DNA of 64,000 nucleotides, taken from positions 27,814-91,813 of the forward strand of contig NZ_FNDG01000024.1 of the NCBI RefSeq assembly GCF_900100535.1, read 5' to 3'. This document shows positions 46,281 through 55,729 of the stretch, in pieces. Both the position numbers and the translations under genes were made by a program. Position 1 is the stretch's first letter; the number at the start of each line of letters is the position of its first letter. This DNA comes from Phytopseudomonas flavescens (GTDB lineage Bacteria > Pseudomonadota > Gammaproteobacteria > Pseudomonadales > Pseudomonadaceae). The notes below the pieces were generated by a model that was given only the letters and a program-made list of their open reading frames with translations, had not been told where the DNA came from and made no database searches.

Positions 46281-49157
46281 ATGCTCGAACTACACCCTTC
46301 GCAAATCCAGATGGGCCGACAGGCCGCGGACAAGCAACAGGCGCTGGCCGCACTGGCCGACAGCCTGGTCACCGACGGTCTGGTCGCGTCCGGCTATCTG
46401 GAAGGCATGCAGGCCCGCGAGCGGCAAGGCTCGACCTACCTGGGCCAGGGCATCGCCATTCCTCACGGTACCCCGGACACCCGTGATCAGGTGTTCCAGA
46501 CCGGCATGCGCCTGATCCATTACCCCGAGGGGGTGGATTGGGGCGACGGCCAGCGCGTGTACCTGGCCATCGCGATTGCCGCCCGCTCCGACGAGCACTT
46601 GCGGTTGCTGCAACTGCTCACCCGGGCGCTGGGTGAGGGCGATCTGAGCCAGGCGCTGCGCGAAGCTCAGGATGCAGATGCCATTCTCGCCCTGCTGCAG
46701 GGCGCCCCTCAGGAATTGGCTCTGGATAGCCAACTGGTTGGGCTGGGCGTCAACGCCGACGATCTGGACGAACTGGCCTGGCAGGGTGCCCGTCTGCTCA
46801 AGAAGGCGGGCTGCACGGCATCCGGCTTTTCCGGCAGCCTGGTACAGGGCGAGCCGTTGCCCTTGGGTAATGGGCTGTGGTGGCTGAGCAGCGAGCAGAG
46901 CGTCGAACGCCCGGGCCTGGCCTTCGTTACCCCGGCGCAGCCGCTGCAGCATGCCGGTCAGCCGGTCGCCGGGCTGTTCTGCCTCGCCTGTCTGGGTGAA
47001 GGGCACCGCAAAGTGCTCGAGCGCCTCTGTGACCTGCTGATCGCCGGGCAGGGGGATGCCCTGGCGCATGCCACCAGCAGCCGCGGCGTGCTCGAAGCGC
47101 TGGGCGCCGAGCTACCCCCGGACTGGCCAGCGCTGCGCATCACCCTGGCCAACGCTCACGGGCTGCACGCCCGTCCGGCCAAGACACTGAGCGAGTTGGC
47201 GCAACGTTTCAGTGGTGACATCCGTGTGCGGCTGGTCGAGGGGGCTGCGGCCGGCGTTTCGGCCAAGAGTTTGAGCAAGCTGCTGGCGCTGGGTGCACGA
47301 CGTGGCCAAGTGCTGGAGTTCAGTGCCGATCCGGCGATCGCTGATGATGCATTGCCGGCTATCGAGGCGGCTGTTCGCGCCGGTCTGGGTGAAGAGGTCG
47401 AGCCGCTGCCCCCCGAGTCAGCGGAGCGGGTCGTCGATTCGCCGCCTTTGCCTGAAGCGGACGCAGCGCCCAGCGCGCCGTCAGCCGGTACCCGACTGCA
47501 GGCGGTCGCTGCGTCGCCAGGTATCGCCAGTGGTCCGGCCTTCGTGCGCCGTGTGCCGCACCTCGAGTATCCCGCAGAGGGGGAGGGCGTCAGCGTCGAA
47601 CGGGAGCGTCTGGATGCGGCTCTGCAGCATATCGACGGTGAAATTCAGCGGCTGGTCGAACGCAGCCAGGAAGCCAGTGTGCGTGACATTTTCGTCACTC
47701 ATCAGGCAATGCTGCGTGATCCGGCCCTGCGTGAGGACGTCGATGCGCGCCTGGCCGCTGGTGCCAGTGCGCAGGCAGCGTGGATCGGCGAGATCGAAGC
47801 CGCCGCAGTGCAGCAGGAGTCCCTGCACGACGCGCTGCTGGCCGAGCGTGCCGCCGACCTGCGTGACGTCGGCCGCCGCGTGCTGGCGTACCTGTGCGGT
47901 GTCGAGGCGCCCCAGGAGCCAGCCGAACCCTACATCCTGGTGATGGGCGAGGTCGGTCCTTCGGACGTCGCCAGCCTCGACCGTCAGCGCGTCGCCGGTA
48001 TCGTCACCGCTCGCGGTGGTGCCACCGCGCACAGCGCGATCATCGCCCGCGCCCTGGGGATTCCCAGTGTGGTCGGTGCAGGTGAAGGTCTGTTGGCCCT
48101 GCAGCAGGGCACTCGACTGCTGCTCGATGGTGACCGTGGTCAGGTCTGGGTCGCACCGGACGATGCCACCCTGGCCCAGGCCGAGCGCGAGCGGCAGGCC
48201 AGCGAGCAGCGCCGCGAACGTGCCCATGGCGAGCGTATGCACCCGGCGCGTACCCGTGATGGTCATGTCGTCGAGGTGGCAGTGAACATCGGCGCCAGCG
48301 GTGAAGCTGCCGGCGCGGTCGAGCTGGGTGCCGAGGCAGTTGGCCTGCTGCGCACCGAGCTGGTGTTCATGGATCATTCCCAGGCGCCGGACGTGGCCAC
48401 CCAGGAGGCCGAGTACCGACGCGTCCTGGATGCCCTGCAAGGCCGCCCGCTGGTGGTCCGCACCCTGGATGTCGGTGGCGACAAGCCCTTGCCCTACTGG
48501 CCGATGCCGGAGGAGGAAAACCCCTTCCTCGGCGTGCGCGGCATACGCCTGACCCTGCAACGCCCGGACATCATGGAAACCCAGCTGCGCGCCTTGCTGC
48601 AGGCTGCCGATGGGCGCCCCTTGCGCATCATGTTCCCGATGGTCGGGCAAATCGAAGAATGGCGCGCGGCTCGCGAGATGGTCGAGAAGCTGCGCCAGGA
48701 AATTCCGCTGGACGACCTGCAACTGGGCATCATGATCGAGGTGCCATCCGCTGCCCTGCTGGCGCCGGTGCTGGCCTGCGAGGTGGACTTCTTCAGTATC
48801 GGCACCAACGACCTGACCCAGTACACCCTGGCCATCGACCGTGGCCATCCCACTCTGTCGGCCCAGGCGGACGGACTGCATCCCGCTGTGCTGCGGCTGA
48901 TCGCCATGACCGTCGAGGCCGCCCACGCCGAAGGCAAGTGGGTGGGCGTCTGCGGTGAGCTGGCTGCCGACATGCTCGCCATACCGCTGCTGGTCGGCTT
49001 GGGCGTCGACGAATTGAGCGTTGCCGCCCGTAGCATCCCGCTGGTCAAGGCGCGAGTCCGCGAGCTGGACCTGCATCACAGCCAGGTACAGGCACAGCAG
49101 GCCCTGGCCCTGGGCAGCGCCGCCGCCGTGCGTGCGCTGGTCGAGGAGACACACTGA
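46281..49157 (+). CDS. fruB: Fructose PTS multiphosphoryl protein (EIIA-HPr-EI)
   Basis: 958 residues with three fused phosphotransfer modules. EIIA-Fru: phospho-His62 in GIAIPHGTP. HPr: phospho-His296 in NAHGLHARPA followed by SAKSLSKLLALGA. Enzyme I: phospho-His584 in GATAHSAIIARALGIP, with the PEP-binding barrel (PMVGQIEEWR, GTNDLTQYTLAIDRG, CGELAAD) to the end. It passes phosphate from PEP to FruA, making a self-contained fructose system; many pseudomonads have this as their only sugar PTS. The stop overlaps the fruK start by one base. Confidence 0.97.
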   Translation: MLELHPSQIQMGRQAADKQQALAALADSLVTDGLVASGYLEGMQARERQGSTYLGQGIAIPHGTPDTRDQVFQTGMRLIHYPEGVDWGDGQRVYLAIAIAARSDEHLRLLQLLTRALGEGDLSQALREAQDADAILALLQGAPQELALDSQLVGLGVNADDLDELAWQGARLLKKAGCTASGFSGSLVQGEPLPLGNGLWWLSSEQSVERPGLAFVTPAQPLQHAGQPVAGLFCLACLGEGHRKVLERLCDLLIAGQGDALAHATSSRGVLEALGAELPPDWPALRITLANAHGLHARPAKTLSELAQRFSGDIRVRLVEGAAAGVSAKSLSKLLALGARRGQVLEFSADPAIADDALPAIEAAVRAGLGEEVEPLPPESAERVVDSPPLPEADAAPSAPSAGTRLQAVAASPGIASGPAFVRRVPHLEYPAEGEGVSVERERLDAALQHIDGEIQRLVERSQEASVRDIFVTHQAMLRDPALREDVDARLAAGASAQAAWIGEIEAAAVQQESLHDALLAERAADLRDVGRRVLAYLCGVEAPQEPAEPYILVMGEVGPSDVASLDRQRVAGIVTARGGATAHSAIIARALGIPSVVGAGEGLLALQQGTRLLLDGDRGQVWVAPDDATLAQAERERQASEQRRERAHGERMHPARTRDGHVVEVAVNIGASGEAAGAVELGAEAVGLLRTELVFMDHSQAPDVATQEAEYRRVLDALQGRPLVVRTLDVGGDKPLPYWPMPEEENPFLGVRGIRLTLQRPDIMETQLRALLQAADGRPLRIMFPMVGQIEEWRAAREMVEKLRQEIPLDDLQLGIMIEVPSAALLAPVLACEVDFFSIGTNDLTQYTLAIDRGHPTLSAQADGLHPAVLRLIAMTVEAAHAEGKWVGVCGELAADMLAIPLLVGLGVDELSVAARSIPLVKARVRELDLHHSQVQAQQALALGSAAAVRALVEETH

Positions 49158-50092
49158 TGGCGCGCATTCTCACCCTGACCCTGAACCCGGCTCTGGATCT
49201 GACCGTCAGCCTCGATACCCTGCAGTCCGGAGCGGTCAACCGCAGCTTGGGCATGACCAGCCATGCGGCAGGCAAAGGCCTAAACGTATCCCAGGTGCTG
49301 GCTGACCTCGGCCACAAGGTCACCGTCAGTGGCTTTCTCGGCACGGTCAATGCCGTGCCGTTCGAGCAGTTGTTCCACCGCCGTGGTTTCATCGATGCGT
49401 TCGTGCGAGTGCCCGGCGAGACCCGCAGCAACATCAAGCTCGCCGAGCGTAATGGCTGCGTCACCGATCTCAACGGCCCCGGGCCGGAAGTCGACGCGGC
49501 GCATCAGCAGCAACTGCTGGACCAACTGGAGCAGATTGCTGTGGGGCACGACGCTGTCGTCGTTGCTGGTAGCCTGCCGCGCGGTGTGACGATCGAATGG
49601 TTCGCTGCGCTGCTGCGTCGCCTGGTGAGCCTTGGCTTGCCACTGGCGCTGGATACCAGTGGTGCAGCCTTGCGTGCCGGCTTGACGGCGGGACCCTGGC
49701 TGATCAAACCCAATGAAGAAGAACTGGCCGAGGCTTGCGACCTGGCGTCGGCATCTCCCGGGCGCCTGGACGACGCCATCCGCCAGTTGCAGCAAGGCGG
49801 CATCGAGCATGTGCTGCTGTCGCGCGGCGCCCAGGGCGCTGACTGGTTCGGTCCCCATGGTGTGCTGCATGCGCAGCCGCCACAGGTCGAGGTGGTCAGC
49901 ACCGTTGGGGCCGGCGACTCGCTGCTCGCCGCCACCCTGCACGGCCTGCTCAGTGAATGGCCCGCCGAGCGCACGCTGCGCCTGGCGACGGCGGTGGCCG
50001 CCCAGGCGGTCACGCAAATCGGATTCGGAATTCACGATCGTCAACAGCTCGCCCGCCTGGAAGCGGCGGTGGCTGTGACGTCGAAACAATAA
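49157..50092 (+). CDS. fruK: 1-phosphofructokinase
   Basis: 311 residues, PfkB family. It opens ILTLTLNPALDLTVSLDTL, has AAGKGLNVSQVLADLG and the C-terminal anion-hole motif VSTVGAGDSLLAATLHGL with the catalytic Asp. It phosphorylates the fructose 1-phosphate delivered by FruA to fructose 1,6-bisphosphate, which also removes the inducer of FruR. Placed between fruB and fruA in one operon. Confidence 0.96.
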   Translation: MARILTLTLNPALDLTVSLDTLQSGAVNRSLGMTSHAAGKGLNVSQVLADLGHKVTVSGFLGTVNAVPFEQLFHRRGFIDAFVRVPGETRSNIKLAERNGCVTDLNGPGPEVDAAHQQQLLDQLEQIAVGHDAVVVAGSLPRGVTIEWFAALLRRLVSLGLPLALDTSGAALRAGLTAGPWLIKPNEEELAEACDLASASPGRLDDAIRQLQQGGIEHVLLSRGAQGADWFGPHGVLHAQPPQVEVVSTVGAGDSLLAATLHGLLSEWPAERTLRLATAVAAQAVTQIGFGIHDRQQLARLEAAVAVTSKQ

Positions 50093-50107
50093 CAAGAGGT
50101 CGTTGCA

Positions 50108-51847
50108 ATGAATGTGCTGATCATTACCGCCTGCCCCAACGGCCAGGTCACCAGCGTTCTGTGTTCGCGCCTGTTGCAGGCCGCAGCCGAGCGCCTGGGC
50201 TGGTCTACCCAGGTCGAAGTGCATGATCCCAAGGCGATCGGTTCGCCCCTGAGCGAAACCGATATCGCGGCGGCCGAGCTGGTGCTGGTGGTGAAAACCG
50301 GTGAGCTGGACCTGCAGCGCTTCGTCGGCAAGCGCGTGGTGCAGTCCACGCCGTCCGAGGCACTGGCCGATCCGAAGCAGTTTCTGCTGGTCGCTGCCGA
50401 GCAGGCGCAGGTGCTCGACAAGGTTGCGCCGCCGGCTGCTGTCCCCTCTACGGGCAAGCCGAAGCTGGTGGCGATTACTGCCTGCCCAACGGGGGTTGCA
50501 CACACCTTCATGGCTGCCGAGGCGCTGCAACAGGCTGCCGAGCAACTGGGTTACGAGCTGCAGGTGGAAACCCGCGGTTCGGTCGGTGCGCGCAACCTGC
50601 TCGACGACGCCAGCATCGCGGCCGCCGATGTGGTGCTGTTGGCCACTGACATCGAGGTCGAGACCGAGCGTTTCGCTGGCAAGAAAGTCTTTCGCTGCGG
50701 CACCGGCATCGCCTTGAAGCAGCCCAAGCAGACCTTGCAGAAGGCGCTGGTCGAGGGCGTGCAGCAGCAGGGGGCAGGGCAACCGCAGAGTGGCGATGCC
50801 GGCAAGTCAGGCAGCAAGAGCGGCCCTTACAAGCACTTGCTGACCGGTGTGTCGTTCATGCTGCCGATGGTCGTGGCCGGTGGTTTGTTGATCGCCCTGT
50901 CCTTCGTCTTCGGCATCGAGGCGTTCAAACAGGAAGGCACGTTGCCGGCCGCGCTGATGAAGATCGGTGGCGAAGCAGCCTTCGCGCTGATGATTCCGGT
51001 ACTGGCCGGCTACATCGCCTATTCGATCGCCGACCGTCCGGGGCTGGCGCCCGGCATGATCGGCGGCATGTTGGCCAGTGCCCTGGGAACCGGTTTTCTG
51101 GGAGGGATCATCGCCGGCTTCCTGGCCGGTTATCTTGCCAAGGGGCTGAATCGCTGGTTGCGCCTGCCGCAGAGTGTCGAGGCCCTCAAGCCGATCCTGC
51201 TGATACCCTTGCTGGCCAGCCTGGTCACGGGCCTGGCGATGATCTACGTGATCGGCACGCCGGTCGCCGGGATCATGGCTGCGCTGGAAGTGTTCCTGCA
51301 GAACATGGGCACTGCCAACGCCATCCTGCTCGGGCTGCTGCTCGGCGGCATGATGTGCGTGGACCTCGGCGGGCCGATCAACAAGGCGGCCTATGCGTTT
51401 TCCGTCGGCCTGCTGGCGTCGCAGAGCTACGCACCGATGGCCGCGACCATGGCTGCCGGGATGGTGCCTCCCATTGGCATGGCAATTGCCACGCTGCTGG
51501 CGCGTCGCAAGTTCAGCCAGACCGAGCGCGAAGCCGGCAAGGCGGCAGGTGTGCTGGGGTTGTGCTTCATTTCCGAAGGGGCGATCCCCTTCGCTGCCAA
51601 GGATCCGTTGCGGGTCATCCCGGCCAGCATCGCTGGCGGCGCCCTGACCGGTGCGCTGTCGATGTACTTCGGCTGCAAGCTGATGGCGCCGCACGGTGGC
51701 TTATTCGTGCTGCTGATTCCCAACGCGATAAACCATGCGCTGTTGTACCTGCTGGCGATCGTGGCGGGCAGCCTGGTGACCGGTGTGGTCTACGCAGTAC
51801 TCAAACGCCCCGAAGTCGAAGCCCTTACGGTCGCTGCCAAGGCTTGA
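50108..51847 (+). CDS. fruA: Fructose-specific PTS permease EIIB'BC
   Basis: 579 residues. Two IIB-type domains come first: IIB' (IITACPNGQVTS, Cys9) and the functional IIB with phospho-Cys126 in AITACPTGVAHTFMA. From about residue 240 the IIC membrane domain follows with about nine hydrophobic segments (LTGVSFMLPMVVAGGLLIAL, PVLAGYIAYSIADRPGLAPG, GGPINKAAYAF, GAIPFAAKDPLRVIP). It imports fructose and phosphorylates it to fructose 1-phosphate. A terminator follows the stop. Confidence 0.96.
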   Translation: MNVLIITACPNGQVTSVLCSRLLQAAAERLGWSTQVEVHDPKAIGSPLSETDIAAAELVLVVKTGELDLQRFVGKRVVQSTPSEALADPKQFLLVAAEQAQVLDKVAPPAAVPSTGKPKLVAITACPTGVAHTFMAAEALQQAAEQLGYELQVETRGSVGARNLLDDASIAAADVVLLATDIEVETERFAGKKVFRCGTGIALKQPKQTLQKALVEGVQQQGAGQPQSGDAGKSGSKSGPYKHLLTGVSFMLPMVVAGGLLIALSFVFGIEAFKQEGTLPAALMKIGGEAAFALMIPVLAGYIAYSIADRPGLAPGMIGGMLASALGTGFLGGIIAGFLAGYLAKGLNRWLRLPQSVEALKPILLIPLLASLVTGLAMIYVIGTPVAGIMAALEVFLQNMGTANAILLGLLLGGMMCVDLGGPINKAAYAFSVGLLASQSYAPMAATMAAGMVPPIGMAIATLLARRKFSQTEREAGKAAGVLGLCFISEGAIPFAAKDPLRVIPASIAGGALTGALSMYFGCKLMAPHGGLFVLLIPNAINHALLYLLAIVAGSLVTGVVYAVLKRPEVEALTVAAKA

Positions 51848-51849
51848 AA

Positions 51850-51883
51850 CCAGGGCCGGGCATCCCTGTATGCCCGGCCCTGG
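51850..51883. terminator. Terminator between convergent fruA and vfr
   Basis: CCAGGGCCGGGCAT and its full complement with a six-base loop, between two stop codons only 40 bases apart; T tract is lacking. Confidence 0.7.
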
Positions 51884-51886
51884 AAA

Positions 51887-52531
51887 TCAGCGAGTACCGA
51901 ACACCACCATGGTCTTGCCTTTGACGTGCACCAGGCCCTGTTCCTCCAGCGCCTTGAGTACCCGGCCGACCATTTCCCGCGAGCAGCCGACGATCCGGCC
52001 GATTTCCTGGCGGGTGATCTTGATCTGCATGCCATCCGGGTGAGTCATCGCATCGGGCTGCTTGCAGAGGTCGAGCAGGGTGCGGGCAACGCGACCGGTG
52101 ACGTCGAGAAACGCCAGGTCACCCACCTTGCGGGTGGTGTTGCGCAACCGCTCTGCCATCTGCGTGCCCAGTGCGAAGAGAATGTCCGGGTCCTGCTGAG
52201 TCAGCTCGCGGAACTTGGTGTAGCTCAGTTCGGCGACTTCACACTCGGTCTTGGCGCGAACCCAGGCGCTGCGTTCCTTCTCGGCGCCGTCCTTGCCGAA
52301 CAACCCCATCTCGCCGAAGAAGTCTCCGGGGTTGAGGTAGGCGATGATCATTTCGCGGCCGTCATCGTCTTCGATCAGGATGGTGACCGACCCCTTGACG
52401 ATGAAGTACAGCGTTTCGCTGCGATCACCTGCATAAATGATCGTGCTCTTGGCCGCGTAGCGGCGGCGATGGCAATGGGCAAGCAGCCTGTCGAAGTTTT
52501 TCACTTTGGGGGTAAGGGTGATAGCGACCAT
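51887..52531 (-). CDS. vfr: cAMP-regulatory protein Vfr (CRP homologue)
   Basis: 214 residues, the length of P. aeruginosa Vfr. The cNMP-binding domain has YFIVKGSVTILIEDDDGREM and NPGDFFGEMGLFG with the Arg-Ser pair in KERSAWVRAKTECEV. The C-terminal HTH is KITRQEIGRIVGCSREMVGR. It binds cAMP and controls virulence, type IV pili and quorum sensing in P. aeruginosa. The start at 52531 (MVAITLTPKV) is chosen over an upstream in-frame start. In PAO1 vfr is next to trpC; here nadC through fruA lie between them. Confidence 0.95.
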   Translation of the reverse strand: MVAITLTPKVKNFDRLLAHCHRRRYAAKSTIIYAGDRSETLYFIVKGSVTILIEDDDGREMIIAYLNPGDFFGEMGLFGKDGAEKERSAWVRAKTECEVAELSYTKFRELTQQDPDILFALGTQMAERLRNTTRKVGDLAFLDVTGRVARTLLDLCKQPDAMTHPDGMQIKITRQEIGRIVGCSREMVGRVLKALEEQGLVHVKGKTMVVFGTR

Positions 52532-52955
52532 GCCTGAATCCCGAATATAGAAAGATAAGCCCGTGACAGGCATTGCAGATGGCGCTGTCCAGACCCAAGT
52601 ACTTGACTATTCTCGCAAGGCAGATGCCGGTCCGAGTGCTCAAACGCTGGCGGACGGCGCTTGGGAAGCAGAAGAACCTTGCATGTTTGCAGCGGAAGAT
52701 GATGTTGCATGCAGCGCGCCGTGATCAATAGCGCCCTGGCGAATATGCTGTCCTCATCGATTGATGCTGGGTCGCGCCTCGATAGCGTCGATTGTGCCAT
52801 TGAATCGGCATCATCATGAACAGTGATACTTGCAGGGAAGCTATTTTGTGAGGCGTTGCACGTTTGGCCCGTGAACTTTAGCAGTATCCGTCGATCCCGT
52901 CGGAAAAGTCGCCCTGTGGTAAGCTGCCCGCCTTTTCAGCGAAGGAGCGGCAACG
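52532..52955. other. 424-base intergenic region upstream of vfr and osmC-like gene
   Basis: Holds the divergent promoters of vfr and the OsmC-family gene. TTGTGAGGCGTTGCACG near 52845 has one good CRP/Vfr half-site (TGTGA) and a poor second half. No gene with a plausible start and composition was seen. Confidence 0.4.
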
Positions 52956-53381
52956 ATGAAAGCTCGCGTTCAATGGGCAGGCGAAGCGCTGTTTATAGGC
53001 GAGTCGGGTAGTGGCCATGCGGTGGTGATGGATGGCCCGCCGGAGAATGGTGGCCGCAATCTGGGGGTGCGCCCGATGGAGATGTTGCTGATCGGCCTGG
53101 GTGGCTGCAGCAATTTCGATGTGGTGAGCATCCTCAAGAAGTCCCGCCAACCGGTCGAAAGCTGCGAAGCCTTTCTCGAGGCCGAACGTGCGAGCGAGGA
53201 CCCCAAGGTCTTCACCAAGATTCACCTGCATTTCGTGGTGAAAGGGCGTGGCCTGAAAGAGGCCCAGGTCAAGCGAGCGGTGGAGCTGTCCGCGGAGAAA
53301 TACTGCTCGGCTTCGATCATGCTGGGGCGTGCCGGTGTGGACATCACCCACGATTACGAGATCGTCGAGCTGGGTGCCTGA
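52956..53381 (+). CDS. OsmC/YhfA-family protein
   Basis: 141 residues. VQWAGEALFIGESGSGHAVV, MEMLLIGLGGCSNFDVVSIL with the first peroxidatic-type Cys, and KYCSASIMLG with the second Cys match OsmC-family thiol-dependent proteins of the YhfA branch. AAGGAG precedes the ATG. Organic hydroperoxide reduction is the family activity; for this branch it is not established. It lies next to vfr as PA0653 does in PAO1. speD, which I recall following it there, is missing here. Confidence 0.85.
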   Translation: MKARVQWAGEALFIGESGSGHAVVMDGPPENGGRNLGVRPMEMLLIGLGGCSNFDVVSILKKSRQPVESCEAFLEAERASEDPKVFTKIHLHFVVKGRGLKEAQVKRAVELSAEKYCSASIMLGRAGVDITHDYEIVELGA

Positions 53382-53416
53382 AGCAGAAGGGCGATCCATG
53401 GATCGTCCTTCTGCTT
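53381..53416. terminator. Bidirectional terminator between OsmC-like gene and coq7
   Basis: AAGCAGAAGG and its complement CCTTCTGCTT enclose a second palindrome (CGATCCATGGATCG). It separates two convergent genes. Confidence 0.75.
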
Positions 53417-53426
53417 TCCAGAGTCA

Positions 53427-54074
53427 TCAGATCCGGTATGTGGTCTTGGTCATGACCTTGGAGAGTAGCGTCATACCCAGTTTGACCGGTGCCGGGAAGC
53501 GTGCACCTCCCGCATCCAGTGCACTGTCTGCATGTTCCTGTTCGTCTCGACGCATTTGCTCAAGGATGGCCCTGGATTTGCCATCTTCTTCGGGAATCTC
53601 CTCGAGGTGCTCGTCCAGATGCTTGACCACCTGGTGCTCGGTCGCCGCGACGAAACCCAGGCTGACCCGGTCACTGACCAGGCCGGCCAGCGCGCCAACG
53701 CCGAACGACAGCCCGTAGAACAGCGGGTTCAGCACGCTCGGGTGGCTACCCAACTGACGAATACGTTGTTCGCACCAGGCCAGGTGATCGATTTCCTCAT
53801 CGGCTGCATGCTCCATCGCCGCGCGGACTCGCGGCAGCTTGGCGGTCAATGCCTGCCCCTGATACAGCGCCTGCGCGCAGACTTCCCCGGTGTGGTTGAT
53901 GCGCATCAGCCCTGCGATGTGGCGGGTCTGGCGCGTATCGAGCTGTGCTTCGGGTTCGACGATCGCAGGCGAGGGGCGGCTCGGCTGACCACTGAAGGGC
54001 AGCAGGGTGCGCAGCGCCATGTCGGCTTGCAGCAGCAGGCGGTCGACGGGCGAGTACTGGCGGTCATTGGCCAT
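53427..54074 (-). CDS. coq7: Demethoxyubiquinone hydroxylase Coq7
   Basis: 215 residues, equal to the P. aeruginosa enzyme. Di-iron ligands are seen in RINHTGEVCAQALY, MEHAADEEIDHLAWCEQR, FVAATEHQVVKHLDEHL and MRRDEQEHADSA (ExxH motifs). It adds the last ring hydroxyl in ubiquinone synthesis at the membrane. The start at 54074 (MANDRQYSPVDRLL) has GGAG six bases upstream. Confidence 0.96.
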   Translation of the reverse strand: MANDRQYSPVDRLLLQADMALRTLLPFSGQPSRPSPAIVEPEAQLDTRQTRHIAGLMRINHTGEVCAQALYQGQALTAKLPRVRAAMEHAADEEIDHLAWCEQRIRQLGSHPSVLNPLFYGLSFGVGALAGLVSDRVSLGFVAATEHQVVKHLDEHLEEIPEEDGKSRAILEQMRRDEQEHADSALDAGGARFPAPVKLGMTLLSKVMTKTTYRI

Positions 54075-54238
54075 GAGGGGCTCCGGCGAGGACATGAGCA
54101 GGCAGTCTACCGCAAAAGATCGGCCGTGTTCGGCGTGCCGCTTCGACAGCGGGCGCGAACGTGCCCTGCATCCGGCACTTGCCCAGGGTTGTCGATTGGC
54201 GGGACTATGGCGCTGCCTCGGGGGCATAAGGAGTTGCT

Positions 54239-55720
54239 GTGAAGAACGATATTCACGATCTGGGACTGGTGCTCGATTCCAAGGTCAAGTTGGTGCTCAT
54301 CGAATCATGGGATGAACGGCGCGTGCTGGAGACGCTGACCGGCCTCGCGGTGCGTCGCGGCCAGGGCCTGCTCATTTGGTCGGTTACCGAAGGGCTGCAG
54401 CGTGGCGGCTTCGCCGCTGGGGCTTTCGCCGAAAGCCCCAGCACTGAACCGGAAGCGGCAATGCGCCTGATCAAGGCCGATCCCCAGGCAAACCTCTACG
54501 TGCTGTGCGACCTGCATCCGTTCCTGCTCGACAATCCGCGCCTGGTGCGCCTGCTCAAGGAGATCGCCATGGCCGATGGCAGCCAGGCGCCGACCGTGGT
54601 GCTGGTGTCTCATGCCTGCAAGTTGCCGCCGGAGGTGCAGCGCTATGCGGCACGTTTCAGCCTTGCACTGCCGGGGGAGGACGAATTGCTGGGCATTGTC
54701 CGCGATGAGGCCCTGCGCTGGAGCGAACGCAACCTCAACCGCCGCGTGCGCACCGACAATCGCACCCTGCAGCAGGTGGTGAAGAACCTGCGCGGCATGA
54801 GCCACGCAGAGGCCCGGGTGCTGGCGCGCAGCCTGATCTGCGATGACGGTGCGATCACCCAGGAGGACCTGCCTGAGCTCAACAAGGCCAAGTTCGAGCT
54901 GCTCGATCTTGAAGGCGTTCTCAGTTACGAGCATGACACGACGCGTTTCGCCGACGTCGGTGGGCTGAGCACGCTCAAGCGCTGGCTCGGTGAACGGCAG
55001 CGAATTTTCTTCGAAGCGAGCGGGGTCGACCTGCCCAAGGGGGTGTTGCTGGTCGGCGTGCAAGGTTCGGGCAAGAGCGTGGCGGCCAAAGCCGTAGCCG
55101 GGCTGTGGGGCGTGCCGCTGCTGCGTCTGGATTTCGCCTGCCTGTACAACAAATTCTTCGGCGAGACCGAGCGTAATCTGCGCGAAGCACTGAAGCTGGC
55201 CGAGCAGATGTCGCCCTGCGTACTGTGGGTCGACGAGATCGAGAAGGGTTTGGCCAGTGGTGACCAGGACGGCGGGGTCAGCCAGCGGGTGCTTGGCACC
55301 CTGCTGACCTGGATGGCCGAACGCAAATCGTCGGTATTCATGGTCGCCACAGCCAATGACATCGGTCGCCTGCCGCCGGAGCTGGTGCGCAAGGGGCGCT
55401 TCGACGAGCTGTTCTTCGTCGACCTGCCGGACGAGGAGACACGTGCGGAGATCTTCCGCATTCACCTGCAGCGCCGTGAGCTTGAGGCCTCGGCCTACGA
55501 CCTGCCGCAGTTGGCGGCGGCCAGCAGCGGTTTTTCCGGTGCCGAGATCGAGCAAGTGGTGGTCGGCGCCCTGTACACCGCTCAGGCTCAGCAGCAGTCC
55601 GTTGACCATGAGTTGCTGTTGCACGGCATTCAGGCCACCTCGCCGTTGTCGGTGATCATGGCCGAGCCTCTGGCTGAGTTGCGTGAATGGGCACGGGGAC
55701 GCACGGTCGGCGCGAATTGA
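54239..55720 (+). CDS. AAA+ ATPase (PA0657-like)
   Basis: 493 residues from a GTG start with AAGGAG five bases upstream. The N-terminal half (VLDSKVKLVLIESWDERRVL) is a family-specific domain; the AAA module has Walker A GVQGSGKS (around residue 280), Walker B CVLWVDEIEKG, sensor 1 VATANDI and arginine finger region RKGRFDELFFVDLP. The AAA part resembles the ARC/FtsH group. No function has been assigned to my knowledge. Single gene, conserved in this place next to coq7. Confidence 0.85.
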   Translation: MKNDIHDLGLVLDSKVKLVLIESWDERRVLETLTGLAVRRGQGLLIWSVTEGLQRGGFAAGAFAESPSTEPEAAMRLIKADPQANLYVLCDLHPFLLDNPRLVRLLKEIAMADGSQAPTVVLVSHACKLPPEVQRYAARFSLALPGEDELLGIVRDEALRWSERNLNRRVRTDNRTLQQVVKNLRGMSHAEARVLARSLICDDGAITQEDLPELNKAKFELLDLEGVLSYEHDTTRFADVGGLSTLKRWLGERQRIFFEASGVDLPKGVLLVGVQGSGKSVAAKAVAGLWGVPLLRLDFACLYNKFFGETERNLREALKLAEQMSPCVLWVDEIEKGLASGDQDGGVSQRVLGTLLTWMAERKSSVFMVATANDIGRLPPELVRKGRFDELFFVDLPDEETRAEIFRIHLQRRELEASAYDLPQLAAASSGFSGAEIEQVVVGALYTAQAQQQSVDHELLLHGIQATSPLSVIMAEPLAELREWARGRTVGAN

Positions 55721-55729
55721 CGGATGCGA

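Noticed and set aside
47481..49154. 557-codon minus-strand frame
   Set aside because: Antisense to the enzyme I part of fruB, where all phosphotransfer motifs are intact on the plus strand.
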